Source of the DNA: Ochotona curzoniae
Lineage: Eukaryota; Chordata; Mammalia; Lagomorpha; Ochotonidae
Assembly (NCBI RefSeq): GCF_017591425.1
Contig: NW_024465885.1
Span: forward strand, 31,938,501 to 32,002,500
Reading direction: 5' to 3'
DNA: 64,000 bases
The translations under genes were made by a program, and so were the position numbers. Under the pieces are notes generated by a model. That model searched no databases. It saw nothing but the letters and a program-made list of their open reading frames with translations, and was not told the DNA's origin. Shown here in pieces: positions 11,433-22,904 of this stretch (the stretch's first letter is position 1; the number at the start of each line of letters is the position of its first letter).

Positions 11433-11989
11433 AAGTATCTCATTGTATCATGATATTATTAAAAATAAATGAAATATTTGGATCCCAGAAACCTTGAATT
11501 TTGTATTTGTTTCACAATTCTATAAATGTCAAAAATATTTTTGATCAGCTAGTACAGTCTTTTCTGTTTGCCTTAATAAGCAAATGTAATTAATAATTAT
11601 CATATATCAAAGTAAATATGTTTCAATTACTTGAAAGTTGTCTAATCTCTGAAGTACAGTCTTCCCCTTTTTGGAAACAGAAAAACCAGCACTCAGAATT
11701 AATCTGGTAATTATGTTTTTCATATCTATGAGTCATATGAACACAGCTGGTAATGAGGAACAGATGTTCTGCTAATCAAAATATATAAATATAATTTGCT
11801 TCTCTGACCTAAGCCACACCAGAGAAGAACCATTGCTCAGTTTGATTTTTCACTTGGGAAAGAGAAGGAGGAGAGCTAGTATTTGTCAAATAAATTATGC
11901 TTTTATTCTGGAAGATTTTTCAAAGGTTTTATTTTTTAGAAATCATGAAACTTTTATAAGGAAATCACAATGTATAACAGTCCACAAAA

Positions 11990-12260
11990 TAAACTCTCAT
12001 TTATTCAATTCTACATGCAATAAGGCTGTAGCCTGGGGAATATCGATCCATCTCATAGGATGTCATAGGCGAGGAGTGGCTTTGAGCCGAACACATTTGA
12101 ACATAGGCCAAGTGCATGCACGTCTTCTAACATTCCGATCAACACTTTGTGAACCATTGACATGTAGAAAAGACAAGGTGTCTTCCTCGTCTGTCGTTTC
12201 CTCTTGTAAAGCATTGACTTACGGTACTGAGTTAATTTGTGACATTATTACTTACTGACT
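11990..12260. promoter_or_regulatory. CpG-retaining segment, possible conserved non-coding element
   Basis: About eight CpGs in 270 bases (for example near 12045, 12069, 12087, 12121, 12139), clearly above the surrounding sequence, without any repeat. This would fit sequence under constraint, but the window alone cannot show conservation. Confidence 0.25.
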
Positions 12261-13219
12261 ATGTGATTCTGATAGTTATTGAGCTTTTGTGTGCCTCCGT
12301 TTTTTCCTCTATCAACTGGAGCTTTTAGTGGAACGTTTTCCCCCCACAGGTGTTTGTGACTAATTGAGTCAGTTCATGCTAATTAATAATTTACAAGCAC
12401 CCTCAGCATGGCTAGCCTTCACTGCTGAACTTGTTGTCATTCTAACTTCTTTTTTGAGAGTAAACTTTCAAATTTGTACATTGATGATTAGCCATCTCCA
12501 ACACTTCACACTAGTTCTTGAAACATTCTTAAATGACTTTACAAAGGTCTAGCTGGAAATACATTCTCTCTGGGCTGATCTTGCTCACTGACAGTCTGCC
12601 TGTCAAAAACAGAACCACATATGAAAATCTCAATGAGATGGAAAAAGTCTTTCAGTTAGAAAATACAAAAGAACATATGTATCATTTATGAGGCTCGGCC
12701 TAGTTTTTTCTGTAAAACAGCTACCTCTCAAATTTCCATCACTTGAGTGCTTCTAAAATGTTTCATTTTCAACTAGTAGAATTGATTGTTTGAATGCAAA
12801 CTCCATGGAAATAAATGTCCACAGGAGACAGATCATGGAATGCATGGTTTTTGCATTCTCATGTAATACGAGACAGCTCAATTTTCAGGTTAGCAAATTA
12901 ATCTTAATTTTGTTTTTATTGCTTATAATAATGCTCATTTTAGGTGATTTGGATGTATATTTCATTATGTGTTTTTCTAGAACGTGTGTTCTATCTGGAC
13001 TCACATAATGGATTGATCTATTTTGTCCAGAAATCTTTTTCACAATTTGAAAGGAACAAAGATTGTTTCTCGTAATGTACTTTCACATGACTATTTCCTA
13101 GGAGTTCTTAAAACTTAGATCTGTGAAGCATTTTTCCTTTTTTCTGTCTGCTTAAGGATTTTAAATCTCCTTACTCCATTCTGTGATTATGCCATTCCTT
13201 GACAACGGTTTTGCTAAAA

Positions 13220-13560
13220 AGATTTTCAGAAGCTGAGTTCTGGCAGTAGAGGCAGATTTCAACTTTGAATGCTATTTTCTGATCAATTGGAGCTTCTTAA
13301 TCCGCTTCTTTCTTTACTAGACTGTGCTCTGGTAAATAGCTGTCAGCAAGGGAAGAAGTTCAATACCTTTGGGCCATGACCCATTTAAACGGCCCTTCTG
13401 CTGGGGAAAAGTCCATGGCAGCTTTAAATGTCAGTATTCTGGAATCCCTTGGTGTCAGCCTCAGGGGTTCGATCGCCATGTGTGTATATAAATTCCAGCC
13501 TTTTCAAATAAAATACTGGAAGTTATTACATCTGCAGGTGAAACCGAGGTAAATTCAAGC
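13220..13560. promoter_or_regulatory. Repeat-free segment, possible conserved non-coding element
   Basis: Repeat-free sequence of mixed composition with TTTAAAC, GCAGCTTTAAATG and GATCAATTGG-type words. No coding signal. Listed only as a candidate. Confidence 0.2.
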
Positions 13561-14194
13561 TTGTAATACAAAGATTCAGTCCATGTATAGACAAGAAACA
13601 ATAGCCAAGACCTAGACACTTTCTTCTGTCTAGATTTGCACAATAAATTCTATAGCTGTGAGTGGTAATCATTAAAAATTGCGGACCGGTTTATCATACT
13701 CATTTTGAGATAATTCAGAATTAGGTACAAGCACAGTGTAATAATGCAATGCAAACATTGACCTAGTTTAAAAAAAGAAAAAAAAAACTAAATGCGTCCT
13801 TAAGATTTCAGATAGTGATTTTATTAAGAATTTTAGTATAATACAGCTTTTCAATTTTCTGAGACTGGACTGACTGTAAGAAGTTGTTTCTTAATTAAAG
13901 GATCATCATAATCATGCAAAGGTTAAGATGAATTAATGTACCAAACACTTGTTTGAAAGTTTGTATTCTAACTATAAGTGATCATTCATCGAGAGAACCT
14001 ACTGAACTGAATGTCTATTTTAATTTTAGTAAATCTGTCATAGATTTGTTTGAAATTTAATTTTAAAAAATGTTGTCAATTATAAAGGAGTCATGGCTTA
14101 TTGAGAAAACAACGAATGCATTTTTTCAATATCCTAAAAATAGAAATCAACATTTTTCTTAGGAAGAATTAGGTTAACTCTTTTTTGACATTTT

Positions 14195-14460
14195 AAACAT
14201 TGGATTGCATTTTATTGGGAAGGGAAAGGGAAAAGAGGAGACAGGGAGAGGGAGGGAGGTGTGAAGGAAGGAAGAACACACTTTCACCCTCCAAATGCCT
14301 GCAGCAGCTGAGGCTGGGCCAGCAGGAAGCCAGGAAGCCAGAATGCAAGAATGCAGGCTGGATTGGGACAGAGCCAAGACTCAAACCCATGGCCACTTTA
14401 TGGTATACAGTTGTCCCAGGCAGCGCTTAAACTGCTTTATTAAACCCCTGACTCACCATC
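14195..14460 (-). mobile_element. CSINE, old copy with purine-rich tail side
   Basis: Antisense CSINE: CTTTCACCCTCCAAATGCCTGCAGCAGCTGAGGCTGGGCCAG at 14281-14325 is the family's 3' body, GGATTGGGACAGAGCCAAGACTCAAACCCATGG near 14360 is the box region, and the head ends near 14455. The tail side (14216-14275) is an AGGGAGAGG-type purine tract. The short duplication GGAAGCCAGGAAGCCAG at 14326 is local slippage. Confidence 0.75.
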
Positions 14461-14689
14461 CTCAACTTATAACAAACTGGTTTATATTAGTATCCAATTA
14501 AGTCTAAATAGTATCAAAAATTGTGCCCATACAGTTATTTCCTCTTCACATTTTTATCTCAAATTTTGTTTAACATACTGATATTCTTGTCTCTTTTATT
14601 ACAGTAGCACTCTTGACAATAGAATTTTCCAAGCATGTTTTCCAGGTGATTTTTATGTATAAGACTACTGAGAGCCGTGTGCAAGAGCT

Positions 14690-14875
14690 GAAATGGGAGA
14701 CTTTCTCCAGATCTCCTGCACAGATGCGGGGTTTCAAAGATTTCGTCAATTCTCTACTGCTTTGCCAGGGAACTGGATGGGAACTGGAGCAGCAGGACAT
14801 GAACTGGCACCCATAGGGTATTCTGGCTCATGCAAAGCAAGGATTTAATCACTAGGTTATCACACATGGTCCCCC
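14690..14875 (-). mobile_element. CSINE fragment (5' half)
   Basis: GGGAACTGGATGGGAACTGGAGCAGCAGGACATGAACTGGCACCC at 14768-14813 and the antisense head TTTAATCACTAGGTTATCACACATGG at 14850 match the family's first half. The 3' half is not clear. Confidence 0.7.
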
Positions 14876-14884
14876 AGGTGAGAT

Positions 14885-15402
14885 TTTTTGGGGAGCTCCC
14901 AAACTGGACTGCTAGACTGAGAACCGGGCCACAGGGAAAATCTCAGAATGTGTAGTCTGACCTTGGAGTGCATGGATCAGAATCGGTCTTCTCAGTTGTG
15001 TCTGCAATGGGCAGCATGTCCAGATGTTCATGAGGGACATGATGGCTAGTTTGTCGAAGCCAACAGGGGATGTCAACTGCCTTGTCAGAGGTTGGAAAGC
15101 AGAACATGTTGGACCTCCTGTCCTAGCTTTGTAGCATATTTCTGTATCTGTGAATGACCTAAGGTGGAATTTGTCAGCCAACAGACCTTGGGAAGATTTC
15201 CTCAACCTTGGAGCAGCAAAACTGACAACAACTCTGGGCTTCCAAAGCCACTCAAAGAACATGCTTGGTAGGTCAAGGCTTTATCAATGACCATCCCTCA
15301 TCCTTGGGTGTTGATGTAGTCAGATAGCAAGGAGCAGCCCTTTCCCCCTCCTTCCCTGAAGCATAGGAGATTAAAACAAACAAACAAATAAAAAACACAA
15401 AG
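14885..15402 (+). other. Unidentified block ending in an A-rich tail
   Basis: A 480-base stretch of higher GC than its neighbours, not CSINE or a recognised L1 part, ends in AAAACAAACAAACAAATAAAAAACACAAAGG at 15374-15403. Such a tail suggests a retroposed sequence on the plus strand. The minus strand holds a 116-codon open frame (14912-15262) with no family features I can name. It could be an unrecognised repeat family or a processed pseudogene 3' UTR. No clear flanking direct repeat was found. Confidence 0.35.
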
Positions 15403-16680
15403 GCTGAAACATGAGTCCCACTCACCTCTCATCTTCCCTTACACCTGACTCTCCTTCTCCTAATCAGAATAAGGAAAACTCTTAATTTGAGCACTATGCA
15501 ACAGCGATAGCGTCCAGCCAATTTCGAAATAGCGGAGTTGAAGAATATTGTTATGATGATCTGAACTCCAGTTGCTCTTTCTATAATTTTCTGCAATTAC
15601 ATAATAAAATATCTAAAGCATAACTTTTATTTTTTGGACAGGTAATATGTTTACCTGAAAAGTAACTTTTGTTCTCCCTTTTCTCATGTTGTCTCTTCTT
15701 CCTTTATCTCAAATAGAACAAATTCCATTTTTAATGTCAATACAAAATAGAATAACAGGCTGAGTTTCATTCAGCGGAGAAACAGCCAACCATTACTGTT
15801 TATCCAATGCCAAAGATTGCTTTCACACCATTGCTTAATATAATACTCTTCCAATTATAATTTCATTCTGTCATTGTGACTCTCACTTTCACTTAAAGCA
15901 AAAAAAAAAAAAAAGGATTTATGGTTTTGAAATATAGAGCCACCTCCAAATTTTCTGGTAACCAAAGTAGAAGTAAAGTTCAACCTCCCACTTTATGTTC
16001 CTTAGCTAACAGTAGGCAAACTGATGTTAACATTCGGTGGATGTTGAGTGGGTTGGCAACACATTTCAGGTTTACCAACGGCTTAGAAATGCACTAGATA
16101 TTTCAAGTTTCTAAGACTGATTTTTGTAAAGTAGCATATAGAAGACTGAGGAACGAAACAACTTCAAGGCATGTGAAGTACAGAATTTTACTCACAGAGT
16201 GTGTAACACAATTGTAGGTGCAGTAATACAGAAAACAAACAGAAAAAGAGGCAGATGTAATACATAATTAAGATTCAATAGTATTTTTAAAAATTTTAAG
16301 TGCTGCATTTTTAATAGGAATGTAGATTAATATGAATTAGTGATGATTTCAACAGAAAGTTTTTGCTATGAATCAATAGAAATCATTGTATTTACTGACC
16401 ATTTGACAGTTTTGTTGAGATATGTTTAATATAAAAAGAACTTCATATGGATAATGTAATTTAAACCTATGTGAGAACATATATGACACCATCATTATAA
16501 TCACGATGACAGGTGTAGAACAGCTGCCAAAGCTTTCGTGCTTATATTTCGCACCTTTCTGTGTGTCATGAGAATACCTCATGCAAGACCTATTCTTCAA
16601 AAATTTTTTTTCAGGAATATAATACTACCTTTTTAAAAATGGGCACTGTGATATGGAAGATATCTAGAATTCATTTTTCA
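15403..16680. other. Unassigned AT-rich DNA
   Basis: Nothing recognisable apart from a run of about 15 A at 15900-15914. No retroposon body was seen upstream of that run. Confidence 0.4.
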
Positions 16681-16681
16681 T

Positions 16682-17008
16682 GCGGGGTGTGGTGCCTTAG
16701 CTGCTAAAGTCCTTGCCTTGAATGTGCTTGGATCCCATGTGGGCACTGGTTCTGATACTGGCAGCTCCACTTCCCGTCCAGCTTCCTGCTTGTGGCCTGG
16801 GAAAGCAGTCGAGGACAGCCCAAAGCCTTGGGATCCTGCATCTGCACGGGGAGACCCAGAAGAAGCTATTGGCTCCTGGCTTCAGATTGGCACAATTCCA
16901 GCTGTTGTGGTCACTTGGGGACTGAATCATCAGATAGAAGATCTTCCTCTCTGTCTCTCCTCCTCTATATGTATCTTTCTTTGCAATAAAAATAAGTAAA
17001 TCTTAAAA
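16682..17008 (+). mobile_element. CSINE, young full-length copy
   Basis: GGGGTGTGGTGCCTTAGCTGCTAAAG head at 16684, TTGGGATCCTGCATCTGCACGGGGAGACCC in the body and the canonical tail GCAATAAAAATAAGTAAATCTTAAAAAAAT. A possible imperfect TSD (ATTCATTTTTC before, ATTTATTTTTC after) was seen. The 93-codon frame is SINE sequence. Confidence 0.92.
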
Positions 17009-17684
17009 AAATAATTTATTTTTCTAGTTTAACTGCAATATTGGAGCCTTTGAGTAGTAACTTTCCTGTTAACTGTGTAAGCAGTTCAAGGGAGACGGTT
17101 GCACAGGAGGAAAGAATGGGATTAGGAAGAGAAGAATCATTCATTACATGTCTAGAATTGAATCTATGAACTATATTAAACTTATTCTGTTTGCATTAAT
17201 CTCCCATTAGTCTGAGGGTTGATGAGAATTGGCTTGTGGTAATTACAGTACATTTGCCATGGCCTTGAGAATCTAATAAACTAATAAATTCTTCAAAAAT
17301 GCATAAATTTATGTTACCTCACATGTCAGCCAAAATAGTTTAAAATATTTTTCTATTTACATAGTTTTATATTTTTTTATTCTATTAAGATAGAAACTGT
17401 CAGTCTGTAATTTCACCTCCCAAAGCAACAGCGATTTGAAAGTGTGTGTGTTTTGTGGCTTCATGAAAACAGCTGTTTTAGGCAATGAGGAGTGTTGCTT
17501 GTTTGTGAGGCTTCATTAGCTCAAAGTGAAATGGTTAAAAAAAATTTATCCTGTTAAAGCAGCCTGCATCTTTTTAACAGCTCATTGAAAAGCAAATAAA
17601 AACAGTACTCTGGCTTTTGAGATGACTTACAATAATTTACATTGTTTACCAGTCTGTACCACTTTTAGAACACTTAATTCTATT
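17009..17684. other. Unassigned DNA between two CSINEs
   Basis: No gene or repeat recognised. Nothing suggests transcription. Confidence 0.4.
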
Positions 17685-17687
17685 ACC

Positions 17688-17998
17688 TGGTGGGGTAGCC
17701 TAATGGCTAAAGTCCTCACGTTGGATGTGCCTGGATCCCATATGGGAGCTGGTTAATGTCCTGGCTGCTCCACTTTCTATCCAGCTGCCTTCCTGTGGCA
17801 TGAGAAAAGCAGTAGAAGATGTCCCAAAGCCTTGGGACCCTGCACCTGCGTGGGAGACACGGAAGAGGAAGAGGATCCTTGCTTCTGGTTTTGGAACTCT
17901 GACCACTGCAGCCAGTAGAGGAGTTAGTCAACAAAGTCTTTCTTGGTATTTCTCCTTCTTTGTGTAAATCCGAAGTTTCAATAAAAATAAATAAACAT
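17688..17998 (+). mobile_element. CSINE, full-length copy
   Basis: CTGGTGGGGTAGCCTAATGGCTAAAGTCC head, GGGACCCTGCACCTGCGTGGGAGAC body, AATAAAAATAAATAAACATTG tail. The internal open frames on both strands are SINE sequence. Confidence 0.92.
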
Positions 17999-19774
17999 TG
18001 TTTAAAAGGAACAGTTAGTTTAATAATTAAGGAAACAATGCCATATTCAAAACATAATTTCATTTATAAGGTTCCAGAGTGGATACTCACACATATAATA
18101 TAGCCTCCAATTTGAAATTTAGGTATCCTAAAATAATTTTTGAGATGAAGTACCTACCTGATGAATGCGCAATAGTGTTTTCCTTCTTCTGTGGTAATTT
18201 TACAAAATTATGAAACATGCCCTGCCATAAGAAAAGTGATTAGGCCCTTCAAAAAGAAATAATTTTGGTTGTCTCCCAAATAGTTAAATGCATGTATTTT
18301 TACGGGTTCACCAGACACAAGGAATCAATATATACCTGTATCTATCATTTATATAAATATGGAAGCAGAAATGTATTATGAACTTGACCCAGGCGATTAT
18401 GAAAGCACCGTTATTCGACCAGAAGTCAGCTGGTGTTGCATTTCTGCTCAAGTCCCAAACCTACCAAGCAGAGGGCTGATGTTCTGACGCTGGAGCTAAA
18501 GGCATGAGAACATAATGGGAATTTAGTGTTAAGCACTTGAGTCTGAAGTTCTGAGAGCCAGAAGTTCTAATGCTCAAATGAGAGGATTGATGGATTGATG
18601 TCTCTCTGTTTTGTGTGGTGGTTTTGGTCCCTCTGGGTCCCTCATGATGGGGTGATGACCTCCAATGTCTAGAAGAGAGGCTTTTTTTCCCACACACTAA
18701 ACACTTCCAAAAATACCATCACAAACATGCCCGAAACAATGGTTTATCAATTATATCTGATATTCCTCAACTGAGAGAATTTGACACTTAAGCTAAGCTA
18801 CACAGTATTAAAACTCACAGCTCCTTTGAGGGTATATAGGAAGGACTGGATATAATATTGTGAAGTTCTCTTATTGTTACCAGAATAATGTAATAGTAAT
18901 CCTTGTAGTTAGTGATTAGGTATATTTTAGATATTTCCTTAGCAATACTTGATAAATATTCTGCAAAGGGGGTTATGATTGAACTTGTGTAGTCAAGACA
19001 TCCATTTACTAAATCCCTTCCAAGCTTCTCAGACTTTGTAATTGTCCATTTGCCAGATTTTTGTTTCAGACATTTGCTCTAAGTGGTTTCTGAGTTCTGA
19101 GCTCAAGGGATAAGAAATAGTTAAGTTCTTTGCTAAGAGGTTCTGCCTTTATGTCAGGTAGCAATAGTGACTATCAGAGCTTGCGCAGAAAGAAAGCAAT
19201 TATTGAAATTTATTAATGTATTTTATAATAGTAGGAATCATAAATAATTGCAACTAATTCTAACAATTGAAAAGATGAAGCAAAAGGAGGAATTAATGTG
19301 AATCTCCCCAAGTGGCATTGTATAACAACCTAGATAACAAGTCGATCTAGCTTCCTAAGAATAAATTCTGGCTATTGCAGATTGTTAAAAACTACACCAA
19401 TGCTCTTGCAAATTATTTAAAATAAGATGAATTCCTTATGTAAAATTTTATGAATGTAATTAACATGGAAAGAAAATCCTTTAATTAGAAAAGTCAAATA
19501 ATTATTTCTCATCAAAGAAATGAAATTACTGCAATTACTTTTTGAATAGATAGTACAGAATTATTTAATAGATAATTTTAAGGTGCCTCCAAGGAAAGAA
19601 TTTAGTGAGTTAAATAGTTACAGAGCATTCATGGTTTAGCTTTCTCCTCCAAGAGATTTCTCAGAACTTCAACATTCATTTGAATAGACTAAAATAGGAG
19701 TAACTTCAGAATTCCACTGAACAATTACTCAGACAAATTTATTTTTCTTTTAGAAATCATTAGTAATACTAACT
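17999..19774. other. Unassigned AT-rich DNA
   Basis: No SINE, L1 or gene recognised. The stretch 18460-18700 is slightly richer in GC and could be an old LTR remnant, but the match is too weak to name. Confidence 0.4.
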
Positions 19775-20054
19775 TTTTTTACATTTTATTATTATTGCTA
19801 TCATTTTATGAAACAGTGCCATATTCCCTTGTCCCATCCCCAGTTCCCTCCTCCCTTCCACCCAGTTACTTTATATCATTACTAACATGTAGTTCTTCAT
19901 ACTTAGTCATATGTCCATCATTGCGGGCATGGACAATGGCAGAGAGTCCAGCATCCTATTGTCAAGATATAGTTAACAGTTTCATTGTAAGTCAATCTTT
20001 GTCTGGAAGTAGAAATGCATACCACACTGCATCCTCACATCTGGATGTTAGTTT

Positions 20055-20299
20055 CCATTTCACAGCTACTGTACATCCCTTCAAATGAAAAGTCATGATA
20101 CAAAATCAACAATAGAAAGAAAAATAGAGATTTACAATGCCATGAAGTTAAATGACATGTTACTAGTTATGACAGTCTCCATTACACAGCTACTATACAT
20201 TCCCTTAAATGATGAGCCACAAAACAAACTCAAGATCCAGGAGATAAAAGAAATTAACAACACCAAGAAGTTAAATAACATGCTATTAAATGACTAACG
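20055..20299 (-). repeat. Two-copy tandem duplication of ~124 bp in the L1 3' UTR
   Basis: CCATTTCACAGCTACTGTACAT at 20055 recurs as CCATTACACAGCTACTATACAT at 20179, and GAAGTTAAATGACATG at 20144 recurs as GAAGTTAAATAACATG at 20267. The spacing is 123-124 bases at both anchors. The copies have diverged, so the duplication is old, perhaps already present in the source L1. Confidence 0.85.
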
Positions 20300-20659
20300 T
20301 GTAGCTGAAGAAATGAAAATCAAGAATCTTCTTGAAGAAAATGATGCCACTGCATTGAACGATTTAATCAGAAGAAAGTGTTTTGAAGAGATGAAACCAA
20401 CAGAAAGCAACAAAACCCATGTGATATAGTTTCCGCTGATCTTTGTTGAAGTGTGTTTCCTAGAGACAATAAACAGATGGGTTTTGTTTTTTAATCCAGT
20501 CTACTAATCTATGATGTTTGATTGAGCTTAAGCCATTTACATTCAGAGTTAATTATACATGGGTGATACTTTGGTCCTGTCATTTTAGGAATGGATTGTT
20601 CATTGATTTAGTCTTCTGTTGTCATTTTACTAGGATGTTCTTCACATTTGCCTTTGGTT

Positions 20660-21561
20660 TTAGTAGGTGCTATTCATCTTCTCTGTCAAGAGAACATCTT
20701 GAAGTATCATTTGTAGGGAGGGTTTGAAAGAGGCAAATTCTTTTAGTTTTTCTTTACTGTAGAAGAATTTTATTTCATTTTCAAAGACAAAAGAAAACTT
20801 TGCCGGGTATGTTTTCCTAGGCTGACAATTTTTTTCTTTTAGAATCTGGAATATGTCACTCTGGAATATGTCACGTGGAATATTCTCACGTGCACATTTA
20901 AGGATCTTTTCCTTATGTTCAATTGAAGAGAGCTTGATGATCATGTGTCTTGGTGAAGATCGCTTTTGATCAAGCCTGTTGGGAGTTCTGAGCCCCTCCT
21001 GGATCTTGTTCCCCAATTCTTTCTCCAGATTAGGGGAATTTTCCTTGATTATTTCATTAAATACGTTTGCTAACTCAGCTTCTCTTTCTGCACCTTCCGG
21101 GACTCCCATAACTCTTATATTTGGCCTCTTAATTGTGTCTTTCAATTCTTGAATACTTTTTTTTTGGCCTGATCCAGCTCTGCTTCCAGTTTTTTGTTTG
21201 CTTTCCCCTTATGACAGGAGATATCTTCCCATTCTGAGATTCTTTCTTCTGCTTGCTTCATTCTATTTTGGAGACTCTCCATAGTACTTTTAATTTGCTC
21301 TACCATGTTCTTACTTTTTGATATACCAGCCTTGATTTGCTTTACTGCTTCCTTAAATTCTTTGAACTCTTACATGAGTTTTTCATTGTTGATCAGAACC
21401 TTTAAAATTAGTTTTATGAATTCTGTGTCCTCCATTTTCTCGATGTCTTCCTTAGTGAACTCTGAGATTGCCAAAGGATTTTGCTCCTTTGCTGGGGAGT
21501 TTTCAGTAATATTCATTGTGCACTTGTCTCTTCTTTTGCTCTTGATCATTGTACTTCTCAT
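20660..21561 (-). pseudogene. L1 ORF1 remnant (ORF1p RNA-binding protein)
   Basis: ORF1p is the trimeric RNA-binding chaperone of the L1 particle. 21561-21370 encodes the N-terminus (MRSTMIKSKRR...), ending at a premature stop. The coiled-coil part (about 21370-21180) is still readable but the frame shifts near 21150-21180. 21145-20660 encodes the RRM and C-terminal domain: RPNIRVMGVPEG, then NRLDQKRSSPRHMIIKL, then FKPSLQMILQDVL before the stop. A five-residue in-frame repeat (DIFQS-DIFQ) results from a 15-bp tandem duplication at 20845-20874. Stop plus frameshift make it non-functional. Confidence 0.88.
20845..20874 (-). repeat. Perfect 15-bp tandem duplication inside L1 ORF1
   Basis: TCTGGAATATGTCAC is repeated exactly back to back at 20845-20859 and 20860-20874. 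It keeps the ORF1 frame open. Confidence 0.97.
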
Positions 21562-22633
21562 TAGCAGAGTCTTCTTCTTCTTGGGGAAGGCTTCTAAGCT
21601 GTGTCACCCACAGGTCTACAATGTGATTTTACTTATTACAGTTGGTAAACAACTTTTTGCCTGCAGCCACTTGTGCCACAACCTCCAGTGAGTTCCAGGT
21701 CTGGGTTCTTATGTCAGATTTCCACCGTGGTCTCCACAGCCCCAGCTCTTGGCTCACCACTCTCCTTCTCCTGTGATATGGTGCTGAGGCTGCACCATTG
21801 TCTCTGAAACCTTTCTCCCACTTCTGGTTGGAGCAGGTCCCAGGATTAGAGAGACACCAGGTGTCCTATATAACTAGGTTGTTGGTTGTGCTGATCTTGT
21901 GGGAACCTGTTGTACGTTAGGTCTGGGTGCCACATGGACTTATTTTGACCAGTACATGTCACAGTAGGTACTATTTTCCTGCGGGACCTCAGTGCGAGCT
22001 CAGCACATGTGAAGTTCACTGTTGTTCCCTGCAGTCCCAAAGCTATTGCCACAGTGTACAAAATGGTGCCTGATGTACCACCACTACAGTTCTTGATCTG
22101 TTGGCCGACAGATTCGAGGGCTACACAGACCTGCCCTGGGTGGAACCTGTAGAATGCCATGTCTTTGCAGTTCACCAAGTCAGAAATGAGCTTATTCCCA
22201 GCTCAGAGCATGCTCTGTCCTTTCCCTTTCCCTTTCCTCCTTATGCAAAATGGCGCCCAATTCAGCTCTAGGGGGTGACTAGGCTATGAAATCCACTCTG
22301 TTCTTGCACTGACTGTCTGAGATTTTCTGCTCTGTCTCTGCTTCTGGTCAAATTAAGCAGACCAGCAGGGCGGACAGTTCTTCGTCTGGATTCACCTCTC
22401 AAGCTCTCAGTAGAAGTCCCTTCCCACTTGTCTGCTAGTGGAGTTCAGATCGCCATGCTGGAGTATCAGCCACTGCAACACCACACTGCTGTGCTCACTG
22501 CTTTCCTGTGTCTTTCAGTCTCCAGGTACCCCTCTGCTGTTGTTCTGTCCTTTTCTATTTCTTGAAATATGTCCTCTCTGCCTCATCCTGATTAGATGTT
22601 TCTCTGTGCGTTTAAATGTGTCCTTACCCTATT

Positions 22634-22651
22634 CTGCCATCTTGATTCTCC
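22634..22651 (-). promoter_or_regulatory. YY1-like site at the L1 5' end
   Basis: On the minus strand the element starts GGAGAATCAAGATGGCAG. CAAGATGGC matches the YY1 core found at the extreme 5' end of human L1, where it helps set the transcription start. Here the core AAGATGGC (22643-22636) is intact. Confidence 0.6.
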
Positions 22652-22904
22652 AGGAATACTATCTTTTAAGCTGAAAATGAACATGATAGTTATTTAGCAT
22701 TCACTTGTATACAGGACACCCAATTTTTCTGTTTGCTAGGAACATAGATATTTCTAAATATTCAAATCATTTTAAGGGAATGACTTTCAGGTTGTAATAG
22801 AAATTTAGTAACACTATTTGAGAGAGCTGCCTAATTTCATAAATTCCAATTTCATACTAACACACTAAATGAAGATAATGTGTATGATAAAACTGGAATA
22901 GGCA
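22652..22904. other. Unassigned DNA
   Basis: Nothing recognisable between the L1 5' end and the next SINE. Confidence 0.4.

Larger units (their letters stand above)
11433..14190. other. Repeat-poor unassigned DNA
   Basis: No CSINE or L1 words over 2.7 kb. The 141-codon plus frame at 11833-12258 has no recognisable domain, and its length is expected about once or twice by chance in a window of this size and base composition. Two sub-stretches (11990-12260 and 13220-13560) are listed separately as possible regulatory DNA. Confidence 0.4.
19776..22651 (-). mobile_element. L1 with intact 5' end and 3' UTR but almost no ORF2
   Basis: Read on the minus strand from 22651: a 5' UTR of about 1,090 bases beginning GGAGAATCAAGATGGCAGAATAGGG, ORF1 remnants (21561-20660), the inter-ORF region, then the first part of ORF2 (about 20640-20400, encoding a VYCL-ETH-like endonuclease start). 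The sequence then passes straight into 3' UTR-like DNA (about 20300-19776), which matches the L1 3' UTR copy at 56945-57252. Roughly 3 kb or more of ORF2 is absent: the rest of the endonuclease, the reverse transcriptase and the C-terminus. The exact junction is uncertain within 20300-20440. There is no long A-tail at the left end, only a short T-run near 19770. Confidence 0.8.

Noticed and set aside
11833..12258. 141-codon open frame
   Set aside because: No domain, signal or codon bias seen. One or two such frames are expected by chance in about 128 kb of two-strand sequence at this stop-codon frequency.
18460..18700. GC-richer stretch considered as an LTR remnant
   Set aside because: Word matches to MaLR LTRs were too few and out of order.
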